Assembly: GCF_003308995.1 (NCBI RefSeq)
Contig: NZ_QFFJ01000001.1
Location: forward strand, 2,232,001 to 2,296,000
Direction: 5' to 3'
DNA: 64,000 nt
DNA from: Chitinophaga flava
GTDB lineage: Bacteria; Bacteroidota; Bacteroidia; Chitinophagales; Chitinophagaceae
Of the stretch, positions 35,561 through 44,929 are shown in pieces (the stretch's first letter is position 1; each line of letters begins with the position of its first letter). The position numbers and the translations under genes are program-made. Under the pieces are notes generated by a model, which was given only the letters and a program-made list of their open reading frames with translations, did no database searches and was not told the origin of the DNA.

Positions 35561-36337
35561 TTACAGATCTTTCCAGTCTGCTTCCAGCTGCTGTTTCAGC
35601 CTGTAGTTGGTCAGGTCAAACTGTACCGGCACCATGGATGCATAGTTGTTTTCCAGGGCCCACACATCCGTATCTTCTCCTGTATCCCTGTTTTTAAACT
35701 GTCCGGTAAGCCAGTAATATTTTTTACCGTGAGGGTCGCGACGTTCATCAAACTCTTCTACCCATTTGGCGTCTGCCTGCCGGCAGAGACGCAGGCCTCT
35801 GAAATCCTTTTCCTCCACAACCGGGATGTTCACATTGAACAATGTACCAGCCGGCAGATCGGAACGTAGCATACGTTCTGTTACTTCCCTGGCTACTTTG
35901 GCAGGTAGTGAAAAGTCTGCATCGTAGCTGTATTCCAGGAAAGAAAAACCTACGGAAGGAATACCTTCTATGGCAGCTTCCATGGCCGCAGACATGGTCC
36001 CTGAATAAATTACGTTGATAGAATGATTCGCACCATGGTTGATACCGCTTACACAAATATCCGGCTTGCGGTGCAGGATCTTATCCCTGGCCAGCTTTAC
36101 GCAGTCTACCGGCGTTCCGGAACACTGCCAGGCTTCTATATCTTCAAAAATATCTACCTGATTCAAACGCAAAGGTACCCCGATGGTAATAGCGTGTCCC
36201 TTGCCGGACTGCGGGCTGTCTGGTGCTACCACTACCACTTTACCCAGCGGACGTACCGCTTCTATCAACGCACGTATACCCGGTGCCGTTATACCATCAT
36301 CATTTGTTACTAATATAATCCGCTCCTGTTTTTCCAT
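35561..36337 (-). CDS. surE: 5'/3'-nucleotidase SurE
   Basis: 258 residues. The metal-binding LVTNDDGITAPGI at the N-terminus carries the acidic pair of SurE; SGINHGANHSINVIYSGTMSAA is the family signature with the Asn/Ser metal and substrate residues. The enzyme dephosphorylates nucleoside monophosphates. It is the first gene of the cluster with the three-helix protein and lpxB. A TAAATTTG -7-like element lies 40-50 bases upstream, without a clear -33 box. Confidence 0.95.
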   Translation of the reverse strand: MEKQERIILVTNDDGITAPGIRALIEAVRPLGKVVVVAPDSPQSGKGHAITIGVPLRLNQVDIFEDIEAWQCSGTPVDCVKLARDKILHRKPDICVSGINHGANHSINVIYSGTMSAAMEAAIEGIPSVGFSFLEYSYDADFSLPAKVAREVTERMLRSDLPAGTLFNVNIPVVEEKDFRGLRLCRQADAKWVEEFDERRDPHGKKYYWLTGQFKNRDTGEDTDVWALENNYASMVPVQFDLTNYRLKQQLEADWKDL

Positions 36338-36422
36338 ATTTCACATTTTTAACTTTGCTCAACAAATTTAAGCTCTCTCACAAACATTTCGCTTTAAAAG
36401 AATGTGAAATATATAGCTTTTT

Positions 36423-37202
36423 TTACAGATCCGACTTTAATACTTTCCTGAAAACCAAATAGATGGCCAATGCAATATAGCCCACCAAACATAACAAATA
36501 AATACTGTCACTATACCCGTCGGTACCGGGCATCATCTTTCCTACCAATGGGAAAGGCAACAATTCATCACCTGTTTGCAGCGGCAACAGACTCCCTATC
36601 TTGCCTACATAACGCTTCAGTAACAGCACCAGCGTCTGTTCCAGCATCATCGTATACCCCAGGAAAATAGCCATGGCAAAACCGGCCCGTTTCATCAGCA
36701 CACTGAGCAGCAAAGCCAGGCTCAGCAGGAGTACTACCTGTAAAAAATAGTACCACATATAAACAAAGCCTTCCAGGCTAAAGCCGGTAGTACCGTATGC
36801 CAGCCCAAAAACCACAGCCGTAAGTACGGCCACCAGCAAAGCAATTACTGACAACAGCAACACCCATATCAGTTTGGCACATACAAACTGCCGGCGCTCC
36901 CATCCGTCGATAATATTCTGACGGCTGGTACGGAAAGTATATTCATTGGTGACCAATATAATCAGCATCAGTCCAAACAGCGCAGATACATAGCTGCTCA
37001 GATTGGCGACCATCTGCCATACAGTAGGGAAGCTGAAAGGCGACTGCCCCAGCATTTTAGTAGCCTGCCCCATTTCACGGGTCATTACTTCCGCAGGGAC
37101 ATAGTTACCTGCCGGAATCATGATAGCAGCTACCAGCAACATTATCCAGAAAGTACGGTAGTTCTTTACTTTCAGCCATTCGGTATAGAGGAGTAGTTTC
37201 AT
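36423..37202 (-). CDS. ABC-2 type transporter permease
   Basis: 259 residues from ATG 37202 (MKLLLYTEWLKVKNYRTFW). A longer upstream frame overlaps the ATPase gene and shows no protein-like leader. Six hydrophobic segments are evident, with the ABC-2 phrase TNEYTFRTSRQNIIDGWERR in the first cytoplasmic loop region. The start overlaps the ATPase stop (ATGA), so translation is coupled. The substrate is unknown; such pairs often export lipids, antibiotics or peptides. Confidence 0.85.
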   Translation of the reverse strand: MKLLLYTEWLKVKNYRTFWIMLLVAAIMIPAGNYVPAEVMTREMGQATKMLGQSPFSFPTVWQMVANLSSYVSALFGLMLIILVTNEYTFRTSRQNIIDGWERRQFVCAKLIWVLLLSVIALLVAVLTAVVFGLAYGTTGFSLEGFVYMWYYFLQVVLLLSLALLLSVLMKRAGFAMAIFLGYTMMLEQTLVLLLKRYVGKIGSLLPLQTGDELLPFPLVGKMMPGTDGYSDSIYLLCLVGYIALAIYLVFRKVLKSDL

Positions 37203-38092
37203 GCAGGATCGTTGGTTATTTCCAGAAATGCTTTTTCGAGGCTCTTTTTGCGTAACTGCAGGTGCTGCAGCCAGATACCCTTGCCGGCCAGGTAACTGTT
37301 TACCTGCGCAGCATCCGGCGGAGCGGAGAATACAGCCACTACAAGGTGACCGTTCTGTTGCGCACTGGTACATCCGGGATACGCCTGTAAAGCAGCACTG
37401 AGCGCTTCATTATCAGCAGCAGACAGTTCCAGATAATCATGGCGGCTGATAACCACGTCTACACTGCCGGAGCGCAATAATTTACCCATCCGCAAAATAG
37501 CCACATGGGTGCATACTTTTTCCACTTCATCGAGCAAATGACTGGCGAGGATAATGGTTTTTCCCGCCTGGGCCAGATTTTTTATCAGTTCTCTCACCTC
37601 AGCGATCCCTGCAGGATCGAGGCCATTAGTCGGCTCGTCCAGTATCAGCACGTCCGGATCTCCCAGCATGACAGCTGCGATCGCCAACCGTTGTTTCATA
37701 CCCAGTGAATACGTTTTAAAAGCAGCATGTTGCCGGGCTGTAAGCCCGCACAGCTCCAGTACCCGGGCGATGTCGTTTTTTCCACGTTGTTTGATGGCTG
37801 CAGAGATCTCCAGATTTTTGTATCCACTGAGATAGTGGTAGAAATTGGGTGTTTCCAGCAAAGTCCCTATCTGCCTGCGTTCGCGGGCAGTAGGTGTTTT
37901 ATCAAAAAGGGTAAAACTACCGGTATCCGCCTTCAGGATATCGGTAACGATGCCCAGCAGCGTGGTTTTACCGCTGCCGTTAGGTCCGAGTATACCGTAA
38001 ATAGCACCTTGCGGCACATCAAAGGATACCCCGGAAAGTGCCTGTACAGCACCAAACCTTTTGGAAATGTTTTGTAAGGATAAGATTGGCAA
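37199..38092 (-). CDS. ABC transporter ATP-binding protein
   Basis: 297 residues with all ATPase motifs: Walker A GPNGSGKTT, Q-loop near LLETPNFY, signature SLGMKQRLAIA, Walker B VLILDEPTNGLDP, and the switch histidine in ILASHLL. The C-terminal 90 residues are a regulatory extension common in the CcmA/DrrA-like exporters. It forms a unit with the permease that overlaps its stop by four bases. Confidence 0.92.
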   Translation of the reverse strand: MPILSLQNISKRFGAVQALSGVSFDVPQGAIYGILGPNGSGKTTLLGIVTDILKADTGSFTLFDKTPTARERRQIGTLLETPNFYHYLSGYKNLEISAAIKQRGKNDIARVLELCGLTARQHAAFKTYSLGMKQRLAIAAVMLGDPDVLILDEPTNGLDPAGIAEVRELIKNLAQAGKTIILASHLLDEVEKVCTHVAILRMGKLLRSGSVDVVISRHDYLELSAADNEALSAALQAYPGCTSAQQNGHLVVAVFSAPPDAAQVNSYLAGKGIWLQHLQLRKKSLEKAFLEITNDPA

Positions 38093-38120
38093 GGAAAATA
38101 GAATTAAGGATATAAAGATA

Positions 38121-38171
38121 AAGGGAAATACAGAGAAAGATCTTATGGCTAATCTTCTCTGTATTTCCCTT
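38121..38171. terminator. Terminator after the hydroxyacyl-CoA dehydrogenase gene
   Basis: 17-bp perfect stem aagggaaatacagagaa (38121-38137) / ttctctgtatttccctt (38155-38171), loop of 17 bases with an inner partial pairing. It lies between the leftward fatty-acid gene and the ABC gene. Confidence 0.7.
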
Positions 38172-38187
38172 CCTATGAGGTAGATAA

Positions 38188-40587
38188 TTAGTTACGGACC
38201 GGTTTACCTGTTTTAATAACGCTTTGCAGACGTTCCAGCGTTTTGCGTTCGCCGCAGAGGCTTAGGAAGGCTTCCCTTTCCAGGTCCAGCAGGTACTGTT
38301 CGCTCACGAAAGAAGGCTCTGTGAGATCACCGCCGCACATCACATAAGCCAGCTTATTGGCCACTTTCTGATCATGTTCGGAAATATAGTTTCCGAATTT
38401 CATCGCGTAAACGCCTGCCAGCAGGGCACCCAGGGCGCTGCGTCCCATCACTTTGATATCCGTGCGTTCTACAGGACGGGTATATCCTTCATCTGCCAGT
38501 GCGATCACACTGCGTTTGGCATCAGCAATCAGACGGCCGGGATTCATGGTAATTTCATCATGACCTTTGCGAAGCACGCCCATATCAAAGCCTTCAAAGC
38601 CGGAGGTGGCCACTTTTGCTGTGGCTACGGCCATGAAATAATCTTTCAGTGGCTCTTCTTCGATACGGCCTTCTTTAAATTCCAGGCTGGCACGGAGGGT
38701 CATTTCCTTGGTACCTCCACCGCCAGGAATCAGGCCTACGCCCAGTTCTACAAGACCAATATAGGTTTCGGCGGCTGCCTGTACCTTATCCGCATGGAGT
38801 GCCATTTCGCAACCACCACCCAGCGTAAGCGCATGAGGCGCTACTACTACAGGTATGGAGGAATAACGTAAACGCATAGTGGTACGCTGGAAGAGGCGTA
38901 CTGCCATATCCAGCTCATCGTATTCCTGCTCAGCTGCCAGCATGAAGATCATGCCCACATTGGCGCCGGCGGAGAAATTAGTGCCTTCGTTACCTACTAC
39001 CAAACCACGGAAACCTTTCTCTGCCAGGTCTACCGCTTTGTTTAGTCCTTCCAGTACCTCACCACCGATGGTGTTCATCTTGGTTTTCCAGTCAAAACAC
39101 ACTACACCGTCGCCGATGTCTACCAGATTGCAGGCGTTGTTTTTCCAAACGATATTGTTGGAGAAGTTTTCTAGTATGATAAATTCGCCTTCACCCGGAA
39201 CTGTTTTATAAGCCTGGGAATTGATATCGTAATAAAATTTCTTTCCGTTTTCTGCTTTGTAGAAACTCTTGATACCTTTTGCCAGCATGTCTTTCACCCA
39301 TTGTGCTACGGTAAGGCCTTTCTCTTCCACTATTTTCACGGAGGCTTCCACCCCCAGCAGGTCCCAGGTTTCGAAGGGACCTATCTCCCAGCCGAAGCCG
39401 GCTTTCATGGCGTCGTCTACTTTGTAGATATCATCTGCTATCTCCGGAATACGGTGTGATACATAAGCAAACAGGCGGGCATGAAACTGCTGATAAAACT
39501 GTCCGGCTTTGTCGGTAGCGGCAGACAGCGCGCGGATACGCTGTTTCAGGTCTTCGATTGGTTTGGCTGCTTCTATGCTGGCGAACTTGGGCTTTTGTTT
39601 AGGCCCGTATTCCATCGTTTGCAGATTGAGCGTAAGAATTTCTTTTCCTCCTTCTCCTTTGGTTTTTTTGTAGAAACCCTGACCGGTTTTATCGCCCAGC
39701 CAGTTGTTTTCCACCACTTTCTGCAGGAAAGAAGGTATCTCAAAAATGCTGGCTGCTTCGTCATCAGGGCAGTTGTCTTTCACGCCCCTGGCTACTTTCA
39801 CGAGGGTGTCAATACCTACCACATCGGCAGTACGGAAGGTCGCTGATTTTGGACGGCCTATTACCGGGCCGGTGAGTGCATCTACTTCATCGATGCCGAG
39901 GCCCATCTCCTGCATAATGTGGAAGATGGCCATGATGGAATACACGCCTACTCTGTTGGCGATAAATGCCGGTGTGTCTTTACACAACACGGTAGTTTTA
40001 CCAAGGAACAGATCGCCGTAATGCATCAGAAAATCAATCACTGCAGCATCTGTATGTGGAGTAGGTATTATTTCAAGCAGACGGAGGTAACGGGGCGGGT
40101 TAAAGAAGTGGGTACCGCAGAAATGTTTTTTGAAATCTTCGCTGCGGCCTTCTGTCATCAGATGGATAGGAATGCCGGAAGTGTTGGAAGTGATGAGGGT
40201 ACCGGGTTTGCGGAATTGTTCTACCTGGTCGAAAACTATTTTTTTGATGTCCAGGTTTTCCACCACTACTTCGATGATCCAGTCTACTTCAGCCACTCGT
40301 TTCATATCATCCGTGAAGTTTCCGGTTTTGATGCGTTTCACCACATCTTTGGTATAAACAGGAGATGGATTTGATTTAAGGGCAGCTTGCAGTGCATCGT
40401 TCACGATCCGGTTTTTCACCACGGTACTGTCGAGTGACAGGTTCTTTTTCTTTTCTGCATCATTCAGCTCTTTTGGCGCTATATCCAGCAATAATACCTG
40501 TACGCCTATACCTGCGAAATGGCAGGCAATTCTTGATCCCATTACTCCAGAGCCGAGCACGGCTACTTTGTTGATGTGTCTTTGCAT
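38188..40587 (-). CDS. Fused 3-hydroxyacyl-CoA dehydrogenase / enoyl-CoA hydratase
   Basis: 799 residues for two steps of fatty-acid beta-oxidation. The dehydrogenase half comes first: NAD site VAVLGSGVMGSRIACHFAG and catalytic histidine in GTHFFNPPRYLRLLEIIP. The hydratase/crotonase half is at the C-terminus: FSAGANVGMIF, GGGCEMALHADK and LVELGVGLIPGGGGT with the catalytic glutamate. This order is the reverse of E. coli FadB and is usual in Bacteroidota. No thiolase or acyl-CoA dehydrogenase gene is adjacent. A small inverted repeat (atcct/aggat) lies just upstream of the start. Confidence 0.93.
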   Translation of the reverse strand: MQRHINKVAVLGSGVMGSRIACHFAGIGVQVLLLDIAPKELNDAEKKKNLSLDSTVVKNRIVNDALQAALKSNPSPVYTKDVVKRIKTGNFTDDMKRVAEVDWIIEVVVENLDIKKIVFDQVEQFRKPGTLITSNTSGIPIHLMTEGRSEDFKKHFCGTHFFNPPRYLRLLEIIPTPHTDAAVIDFLMHYGDLFLGKTTVLCKDTPAFIANRVGVYSIMAIFHIMQEMGLGIDEVDALTGPVIGRPKSATFRTADVVGIDTLVKVARGVKDNCPDDEAASIFEIPSFLQKVVENNWLGDKTGQGFYKKTKGEGGKEILTLNLQTMEYGPKQKPKFASIEAAKPIEDLKQRIRALSAATDKAGQFYQQFHARLFAYVSHRIPEIADDIYKVDDAMKAGFGWEIGPFETWDLLGVEASVKIVEEKGLTVAQWVKDMLAKGIKSFYKAENGKKFYYDINSQAYKTVPGEGEFIILENFSNNIVWKNNACNLVDIGDGVVCFDWKTKMNTIGGEVLEGLNKAVDLAEKGFRGLVVGNEGTNFSAGANVGMIFMLAAEQEYDELDMAVRLFQRTTMRLRYSSIPVVVAPHALTLGGGCEMALHADKVQAAAETYIGLVELGVGLIPGGGGTKEMTLRASLEFKEGRIEEEPLKDYFMAVATAKVATSGFEGFDMGVLRKGHDEITMNPGRLIADAKRSVIALADEGYTRPVERTDIKVMGRSALGALLAGVYAMKFGNYISEHDQKVANKLAYVMCGGDLTEPSFVSEQYLLDLEREAFLSLCGERKTLERLQSVIKTGKPVRN

Positions 40588-40681
40588 AGCTTTTGCCTTT
40601 TATGATCCTTGAATTTAGGATTTTTTTGTCACGCAAAGACACAAAGCGACAAAGACGAACAGTTTTTTTGAAGAATAAAAA

Positions 40682-40719
40682 ACACAAAGGAGCAGAGAAT
40701 ACTCTCTACTCCTTTGTGT
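40682..40719 (-). terminator. Terminator of metG
   Basis: An imperfect long stem, acacaaaggag / ctcctttgtgt with a further agaga / tctct inside, is followed on the minus strand by TTTTTTATTC. It lies 54 bases beyond the leftward metG stop. Confidence 0.75.
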
Positions 40720-40772
40720 ATTAATTTATTACTGCGACATTACATCATTACATGTGTCTGCCGGGTGCAATA

Positions 40773-42905
40773 TCAGCTCACTCCGCTACCGGGTGCTACG
40801 GCTTCAGCGGGATTGACAAACACCAGTTTGCCATTATCTTCCGCCATCAGAATCATTCCCTGGCTTTCGATACCCCGCATTTTGCGGGGCGCCAGGTTGG
40901 CCACCAGCGTTACCTGTTTGCCAATGATATCTGCCGGATTAAAATGCATGGCTATACCGGAAACGACTGTACGTTGTTCAGTACCAATGTCTACCAGCAG
41001 TTTCAGCAGCTTATCTGCTTTCTCTACTTTTTCTGCCTGAACGATAGTACCTACACGAAGATCGAGTTTGGCGAAGTCATCGTACTGGATTTCAGGTTTG
41101 GCAGGAGCAGCAGGTTTTTCTTCTACTGCGGCCGGAGCGGCAGTGACAGCTTCTGCAGCTGGCTTGATGAGGCCTGCGTGCAGTTTCTCTATCTGGGCTG
41201 CAATTTTTTCATCATCAATTTTCTGGAAAAGCAGTTCTGGTTCGCGCAGCGGATATGCTACATTCACCAGTTTAATGCTGCCTGCATTTTCCCACTCCAG
41301 CATACGATCTACCACTTTCAGCAGATGACAGATCTTTCTGGATGTGAATGGCAGGAATGGATGTGTGAAGATTGCCAGGTTAGCCATCAACTGTAAACAT
41401 ATATGCAAACAGTTGTCTATCCGGTTCTGTAACAGTTCCAGATCAGCTACTGTATAAGTCGGATGCGTTTCACCAGCTTTAAGTTTATCCATGGCTTTTG
41501 CAAGAATCCATGGTTCTTTCTTCTGCATATAGCCGTTTCCTTTACGGGAAAACTCCATCACTTCAGCCAGCGCTTCGCGGAAACGGTAAGCTTCCAGGCT
41601 GGTCTCCAACCGTTGTTTAGTAGCCTGGAATTCAGCCAGCAGTTCCTTGTCATCGCTATCCAGCAGTTCTTCATGCAAACGAGGTACTCTGCCACCGCAC
41701 AATTTGTGGGTCAGCACCATAGTACGGTTTACAAAGTTACCCAGGTTGTTTACCAGCTCATTGTTATTGCGGTCCTGGAAGTCTTTCCAGGTAAAGTCGT
41801 TGTCCTTGGTTTCAGGGGAAGTACTGCATAATACATAACGCAGTACATCCTGCTGGTCAGGGAAATCGGCGATATAGTCGTGTACCCATACAGCCCAGTT
41901 ACGGGAGGTGGATACTTTTTCTCCTTCGATGTTCAGGAATTCGTTGGCCGGTACGTTGTCCGGGAATACGAAACCGCCGTGCGCCTTGAGCATGGCCGGG
42001 AAGATGATACAGTGGAAAACGATGTTATCTTTTCCGATGAAGTGCACCAGCTTGGTATCTTCCTTGCACCAGTAGTCAGCCCAGTTGGGGGTGAGTTCTT
42101 TAGTGGCAGAGATATAACCGATGGGCGCATCAAACCATACGTAGAGAACCTTTCCGTCTGCATCCTTCAGGGGGACTTTGATACCCCAATTGCTGTCGCG
42201 GGTCATCGCACGGCTTTGCAGTCCGCTGTCGAGCCAGCTTTTGCACTGACCATATACGTTGTTTTTCCACTCTTTATGACCTTCCAGCAACCATTCATTC
42301 AGCCATGGCTCATAGTTCTGAAGGGGCATATACCAGTGTTTGGTCAGTTTTTTGACCGGCACGGCATTGCTGAGGGCAGAATGCGGGTTGATCAGTTCAT
42401 CAGGGCTAAGGGAAGTACCACAACGTTCGCACTGATCGCCATAAGCCTTATCATTGCCACATTTGGGGCAGGTACCCACGATATAGCGGTCGGCCAGGAA
42501 CACTTTCTTTTCCGGGTCGAAGTACTGTTCTGATTCTTTTTCTTCAAAAAGGCCTTCATTGTACATTTTGAGGAAGAAGTCAGATGCTGTTTCGTGGTGT
42601 ATAGGGGCGCTGGTGCGGGCGAAGATATCGAAAGAGATACCCATGGCTGCGAAGCTGTCGCCTATAATTTTATGGTATTTGTCCACAATATCCTGGGGCG
42701 TCACGTTTTCCTTCATGGCCTTGATGGTGATAGGCACACCATGTTCATCGGTACCACAAACGAATTTCACATCTGCTTTTTTAGCGCGCAGATAACGCAC
42801 GTAAATATCTGCGGGCAGGTAGCAGCCGGCGAGGTGTCCGATGTGGACAGGGCCGTTGGCATAAGGCAATGCCGCAGTTATTAGATATCTGTTAAATTTT
42901 CCCAT
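40773..42905 (-). CDS. metG: Methionine-tRNA ligase with C-terminal tRNA-binding domain
   Basis: 710 residues. The class I HIGH motif is H21-H24 (PVHIGHLAG). A zinc knuckle follows (CPKCGNDKAYGDQCERCG). The KMSKS-equivalent loop reads GEKVSTSRNW, a variant seen in many MetRS enzymes. After an Ala/Pro-rich linker (EAVTAAPAAVEEKPAAPAKP) comes a C-terminal OB-fold tRNA-binding domain (DFAKLDLRVGTIVQAEKV). A promoter element shared with the divergent LD-carboxypeptidase gene lies upstream. Confidence 0.96.
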   Translation of the reverse strand: MGKFNRYLITAALPYANGPVHIGHLAGCYLPADIYVRYLRAKKADVKFVCGTDEHGVPITIKAMKENVTPQDIVDKYHKIIGDSFAAMGISFDIFARTSAPIHHETASDFFLKMYNEGLFEEKESEQYFDPEKKVFLADRYIVGTCPKCGNDKAYGDQCERCGTSLSPDELINPHSALSNAVPVKKLTKHWYMPLQNYEPWLNEWLLEGHKEWKNNVYGQCKSWLDSGLQSRAMTRDSNWGIKVPLKDADGKVLYVWFDAPIGYISATKELTPNWADYWCKEDTKLVHFIGKDNIVFHCIIFPAMLKAHGGFVFPDNVPANEFLNIEGEKVSTSRNWAVWVHDYIADFPDQQDVLRYVLCSTSPETKDNDFTWKDFQDRNNNELVNNLGNFVNRTMVLTHKLCGGRVPRLHEELLDSDDKELLAEFQATKQRLETSLEAYRFREALAEVMEFSRKGNGYMQKKEPWILAKAMDKLKAGETHPTYTVADLELLQNRIDNCLHICLQLMANLAIFTHPFLPFTSRKICHLLKVVDRMLEWENAGSIKLVNVAYPLREPELLFQKIDDEKIAAQIEKLHAGLIKPAAEAVTAAPAAVEEKPAAPAKPEIQYDDFAKLDLRVGTIVQAEKVEKADKLLKLLVDIGTEQRTVVSGIAMHFNPADIIGKQVTLVANLAPRKMRGIESQGMILMAEDNGKLVFVNPAEAVAPGSGVS

Positions 42906-42943
42906 ACTATCTTAAAGAATGCTTAAATAAATGTCTTTTCCCG

Positions 42944-42990
42944 TTTTTGTTTTTGGAATCACCAAACTATTTATCACCTTAGTTTGCGAA
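42944..42990. promoter_or_regulatory. Shared divergent promoter region of metG and LD-carboxypeptidase
   Basis: An inverted repeat CAAACTA (42963-42969) / TAGTTTG (42980-42986) provides a -7-like TAGTTTG box for each strand. TTTTG at 42951-42955 could be the -33 box for the rightward gene (23-base spacing). The two transcripts would start close together. Confidence 0.45.
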
Positions 42991-43033
42991 TAGTAAAAGT
43001 ATTCACTAATCTGCAAAGGTAAACAAAAGTACA

Positions 43034-43981
43034 ATGGTAAAAATTCCGCCATATCTGAAAAAAGGCGACCTGATTGGAGTTACGTGCGCCAGCAGCAAAA
43101 TGGAGCTGCAGGCGGCCGAATATGCTGCCGGAGTGTTATCGTCATGGGGCTACCGGGTTCACCTGGGCATTACTGTAGGCACCAGTTTTCATAATTTTTC
43201 CGCACCGGACGAGCTCAGGCTCGAAGAGCTGCAGGATATGCTGGATGATCCTGAAATAAAAGCAATCGTATTTGGGCGGGGTGGCTATGGTATGGTATGT
43301 ATCCTGGATAAACTTGACTTTACCCGTTTCCGCAAACATCCCAAATGGTTGTGTGGTTACAGTGATGTAACCATCCTCCATGCACATATCCAGGAGCGTT
43401 ATGGCATTCCTACCCTTCACTCTATGATGTGCAGCGGCATTACACCCGAAACTATTGATAATGAATATGTAAATAGTCTCGCTGCTGCTCTGAAAGGTAA
43501 ATCCTACCGCTATTCTGCGCCCTCACATACACTGAACCGGGAAGGCACTGCCTCCGGCATACTGGTAGGCGGCAATTTGTCGCTGCTGGCCAATTCTTCG
43601 GGTTCCAAATCCCAGATCGATACCAAAGATAAAATCCTGCTGCTCGAAGATATAGGGGAATACCGCTATAACATTGACCGTATGATGTACAACCTGAAGC
43701 GTGCCGGATGGCTGGACAAACTTGCCGGCCTGGTAGTAGGGTCTTTTACCGAAGGCAAAGACATGAACATACCTTTCGGACAAACGGAATACGAAATTAT
43801 CCACAATATCGTCAAAGAGTATGACTATCCGGTATGCTTTGGCTTCCCATCCGGCCACCAGCCTGAAAATTACGCGCTGAGGCTGGGAATGAAACATGAG
43901 CTGAAAGTAGGCGAACTGAAAACGGTGATGTCTGTGACTGATGATGATGATGACGATAAGCGCAGAGCAAAGCGAAAATAA
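43034..43981 (+). CDS. LD-carboxypeptidase, peptidase family S66
   Basis: 315 residues; cleaves the terminal D-alanine from peptidoglycan tetrapeptides in cell-wall recycling. The nucleophile serine is in WLCGYSDVTILH, the glutamate in LLLEDIGEYRYNIDRM, and the histidine in FGFPSGHQPEN, together the Ser-His-Glu triad. No signal peptide is seen, which fits a cytoplasmic enzyme. The C-terminus is a charged tail (TDDDDDDKRRAKRK) beyond the fold. A strong terminator follows. Confidence 0.93.
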   Translation: MVKIPPYLKKGDLIGVTCASSKMELQAAEYAAGVLSSWGYRVHLGITVGTSFHNFSAPDELRLEELQDMLDDPEIKAIVFGRGGYGMVCILDKLDFTRFRKHPKWLCGYSDVTILHAHIQERYGIPTLHSMMCSGITPETIDNEYVNSLAAALKGKSYRYSAPSHTLNREGTASGILVGGNLSLLANSSGSKSQIDTKDKILLLEDIGEYRYNIDRMMYNLKRAGWLDKLAGLVVGSFTEGKDMNIPFGQTEYEIIHNIVKEYDYPVCFGFPSGHQPENYALRLGMKHELKVGELKTVMSVTDDDDDDKRRAKRK

Positions 43982-44010
43982 GTACAAACGGCATACGTTA
44001 TTAAGCTAAT

Positions 44011-44056
44011 AAAAGCGAAGCCCCCATTGATAAAACTCAATGGGGGCTTCGCTTTT
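44011..44056. terminator. Bidirectional terminator, LD-carboxypeptidase / ThiF-like gene
   Basis: Perfect 20-bp stem (44011-44030 / 44037-44056) with loop taaaac, containing CCCCCATTGA...TCAATGGGGG and flanked by A and T runs. It is convergently placed for both neighbours. Confidence 0.9.
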
Positions 44057-44101
44057 ATCATCGCTCCATCAGGAGCATCAGAAGTATCATTTTTATCACC
44101 G

Positions 44102-44914
44102 TTAGTCTTCGACATCCGGAACAATGTCCAGTCCGTAGTCTTCTGCAGTCAATATGCCATCCATCACGGTTTTCTCCAGTACTCCGGCATTTACAGTGAG
44201 GTCATGCACGGTAGTGAGGTTGTGCAGGTAGTCTTTGCCATAGAGTTTTCCGGCCAGTCCGCCGGGCACGTCCATGAGATATTTCAGCACTTCCACTACT
44301 ATTTGCATACCAGTAACGCCATGTGTGGCACCAAGGGCGCCGGCATCGAAGTTCTGGTATTCTTCGGTGATGGGTATGGCACAACGATAGGTAGCTGAGC
44401 GGGTACCATCGGGCAGGGGCATATTAAAACCACCATACCAGGCCATCCAGTTATGTACTTCCCCTGTCACGAAGGGCAGGTTATGTTTTACGCAGGCGTC
44501 GTTGATGAGCAGGTGCGTGGGCAGATGCTGGGAGCAGTCTATCACCAGGTCGAAGCCGGGCAGCAGCAGCTCTATATTAGCGGGTTTGGCCTGCACCAGC
44601 ATGGGATAATGTTTGGTGAATGGATTTACCGCCCATAATCTGCTGGCAGCCATTTTGGCTTTGTGTTTACGGATATCCTGCATCTGGTATATAGGCTGAC
44701 GGTGCATGTCTTCGTCGTTGATGACGCCGTAATCTGCGATACCGATTACGCCTACACCGCTGGCACTGAGGTATTGCAACACCGGGCAGCCAAGACCGCC
44801 GGCTCCTACAACCAGTACGCGGGCACCATTCAGTTTTTCCTGCATGCCTACCCCTATACCGGGTACCGCGATGGGATGCTTAAAATGCTGTAATTCTTTT
44901 TCACTGAGTGTCAT
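44102..44914 (-). CDS. ThiF/MoeB-like adenylyltransferase without the usual cysteines
   Basis: 270 residues of the E1-like ThiF fold. The nucleotide loop VVGAGGLGCPVLQYL and ADYGVINDEDMHRQPIYQ (metal and ATP contact, RQ motif) are intact. The C-terminal GALGATHGVTGMQIVVEVLKYL matches the AGVLGxxPGIxG helix. The zinc CxxC pairs of MoeB/ThiF are absent, and the segment CAEAGVLG reads FDAGALG. It may bind ATP and a partner protein without forming a thioester. No thiS or moaD is adjacent. It lies 15 bases after the histidine kinase gene, so it is probably its downstream co-transcribed neighbour. Confidence 0.85.
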   Translation of the reverse strand: MTLSEKELQHFKHPIAVPGIGVGMQEKLNGARVLVVGAGGLGCPVLQYLSASGVGVIGIADYGVINDEDMHRQPIYQMQDIRKHKAKMAASRLWAVNPFTKHYPMLVQAKPANIELLLPGFDLVIDCSQHLPTHLLINDACVKHNLPFVTGEVHNWMAWYGGFNMPLPDGTRSATYRCAIPITEEYQNFDAGALGATHGVTGMQIVVEVLKYLMDVPGGLAGKLYGKDYLHNLTTVHDLTVNAGVLEKTVMDGILTAEDYGLDIVPDVED

Positions 44915-44929
44915 ACGCTGAACCTTTAA

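Noticed and set aside
40773..42905. MetG as defective because the KMSKS loop reads KVSTS
   Set aside because: KxSTSR-type loops occur in functional methionyl-tRNA synthetases, so this is normal variation.
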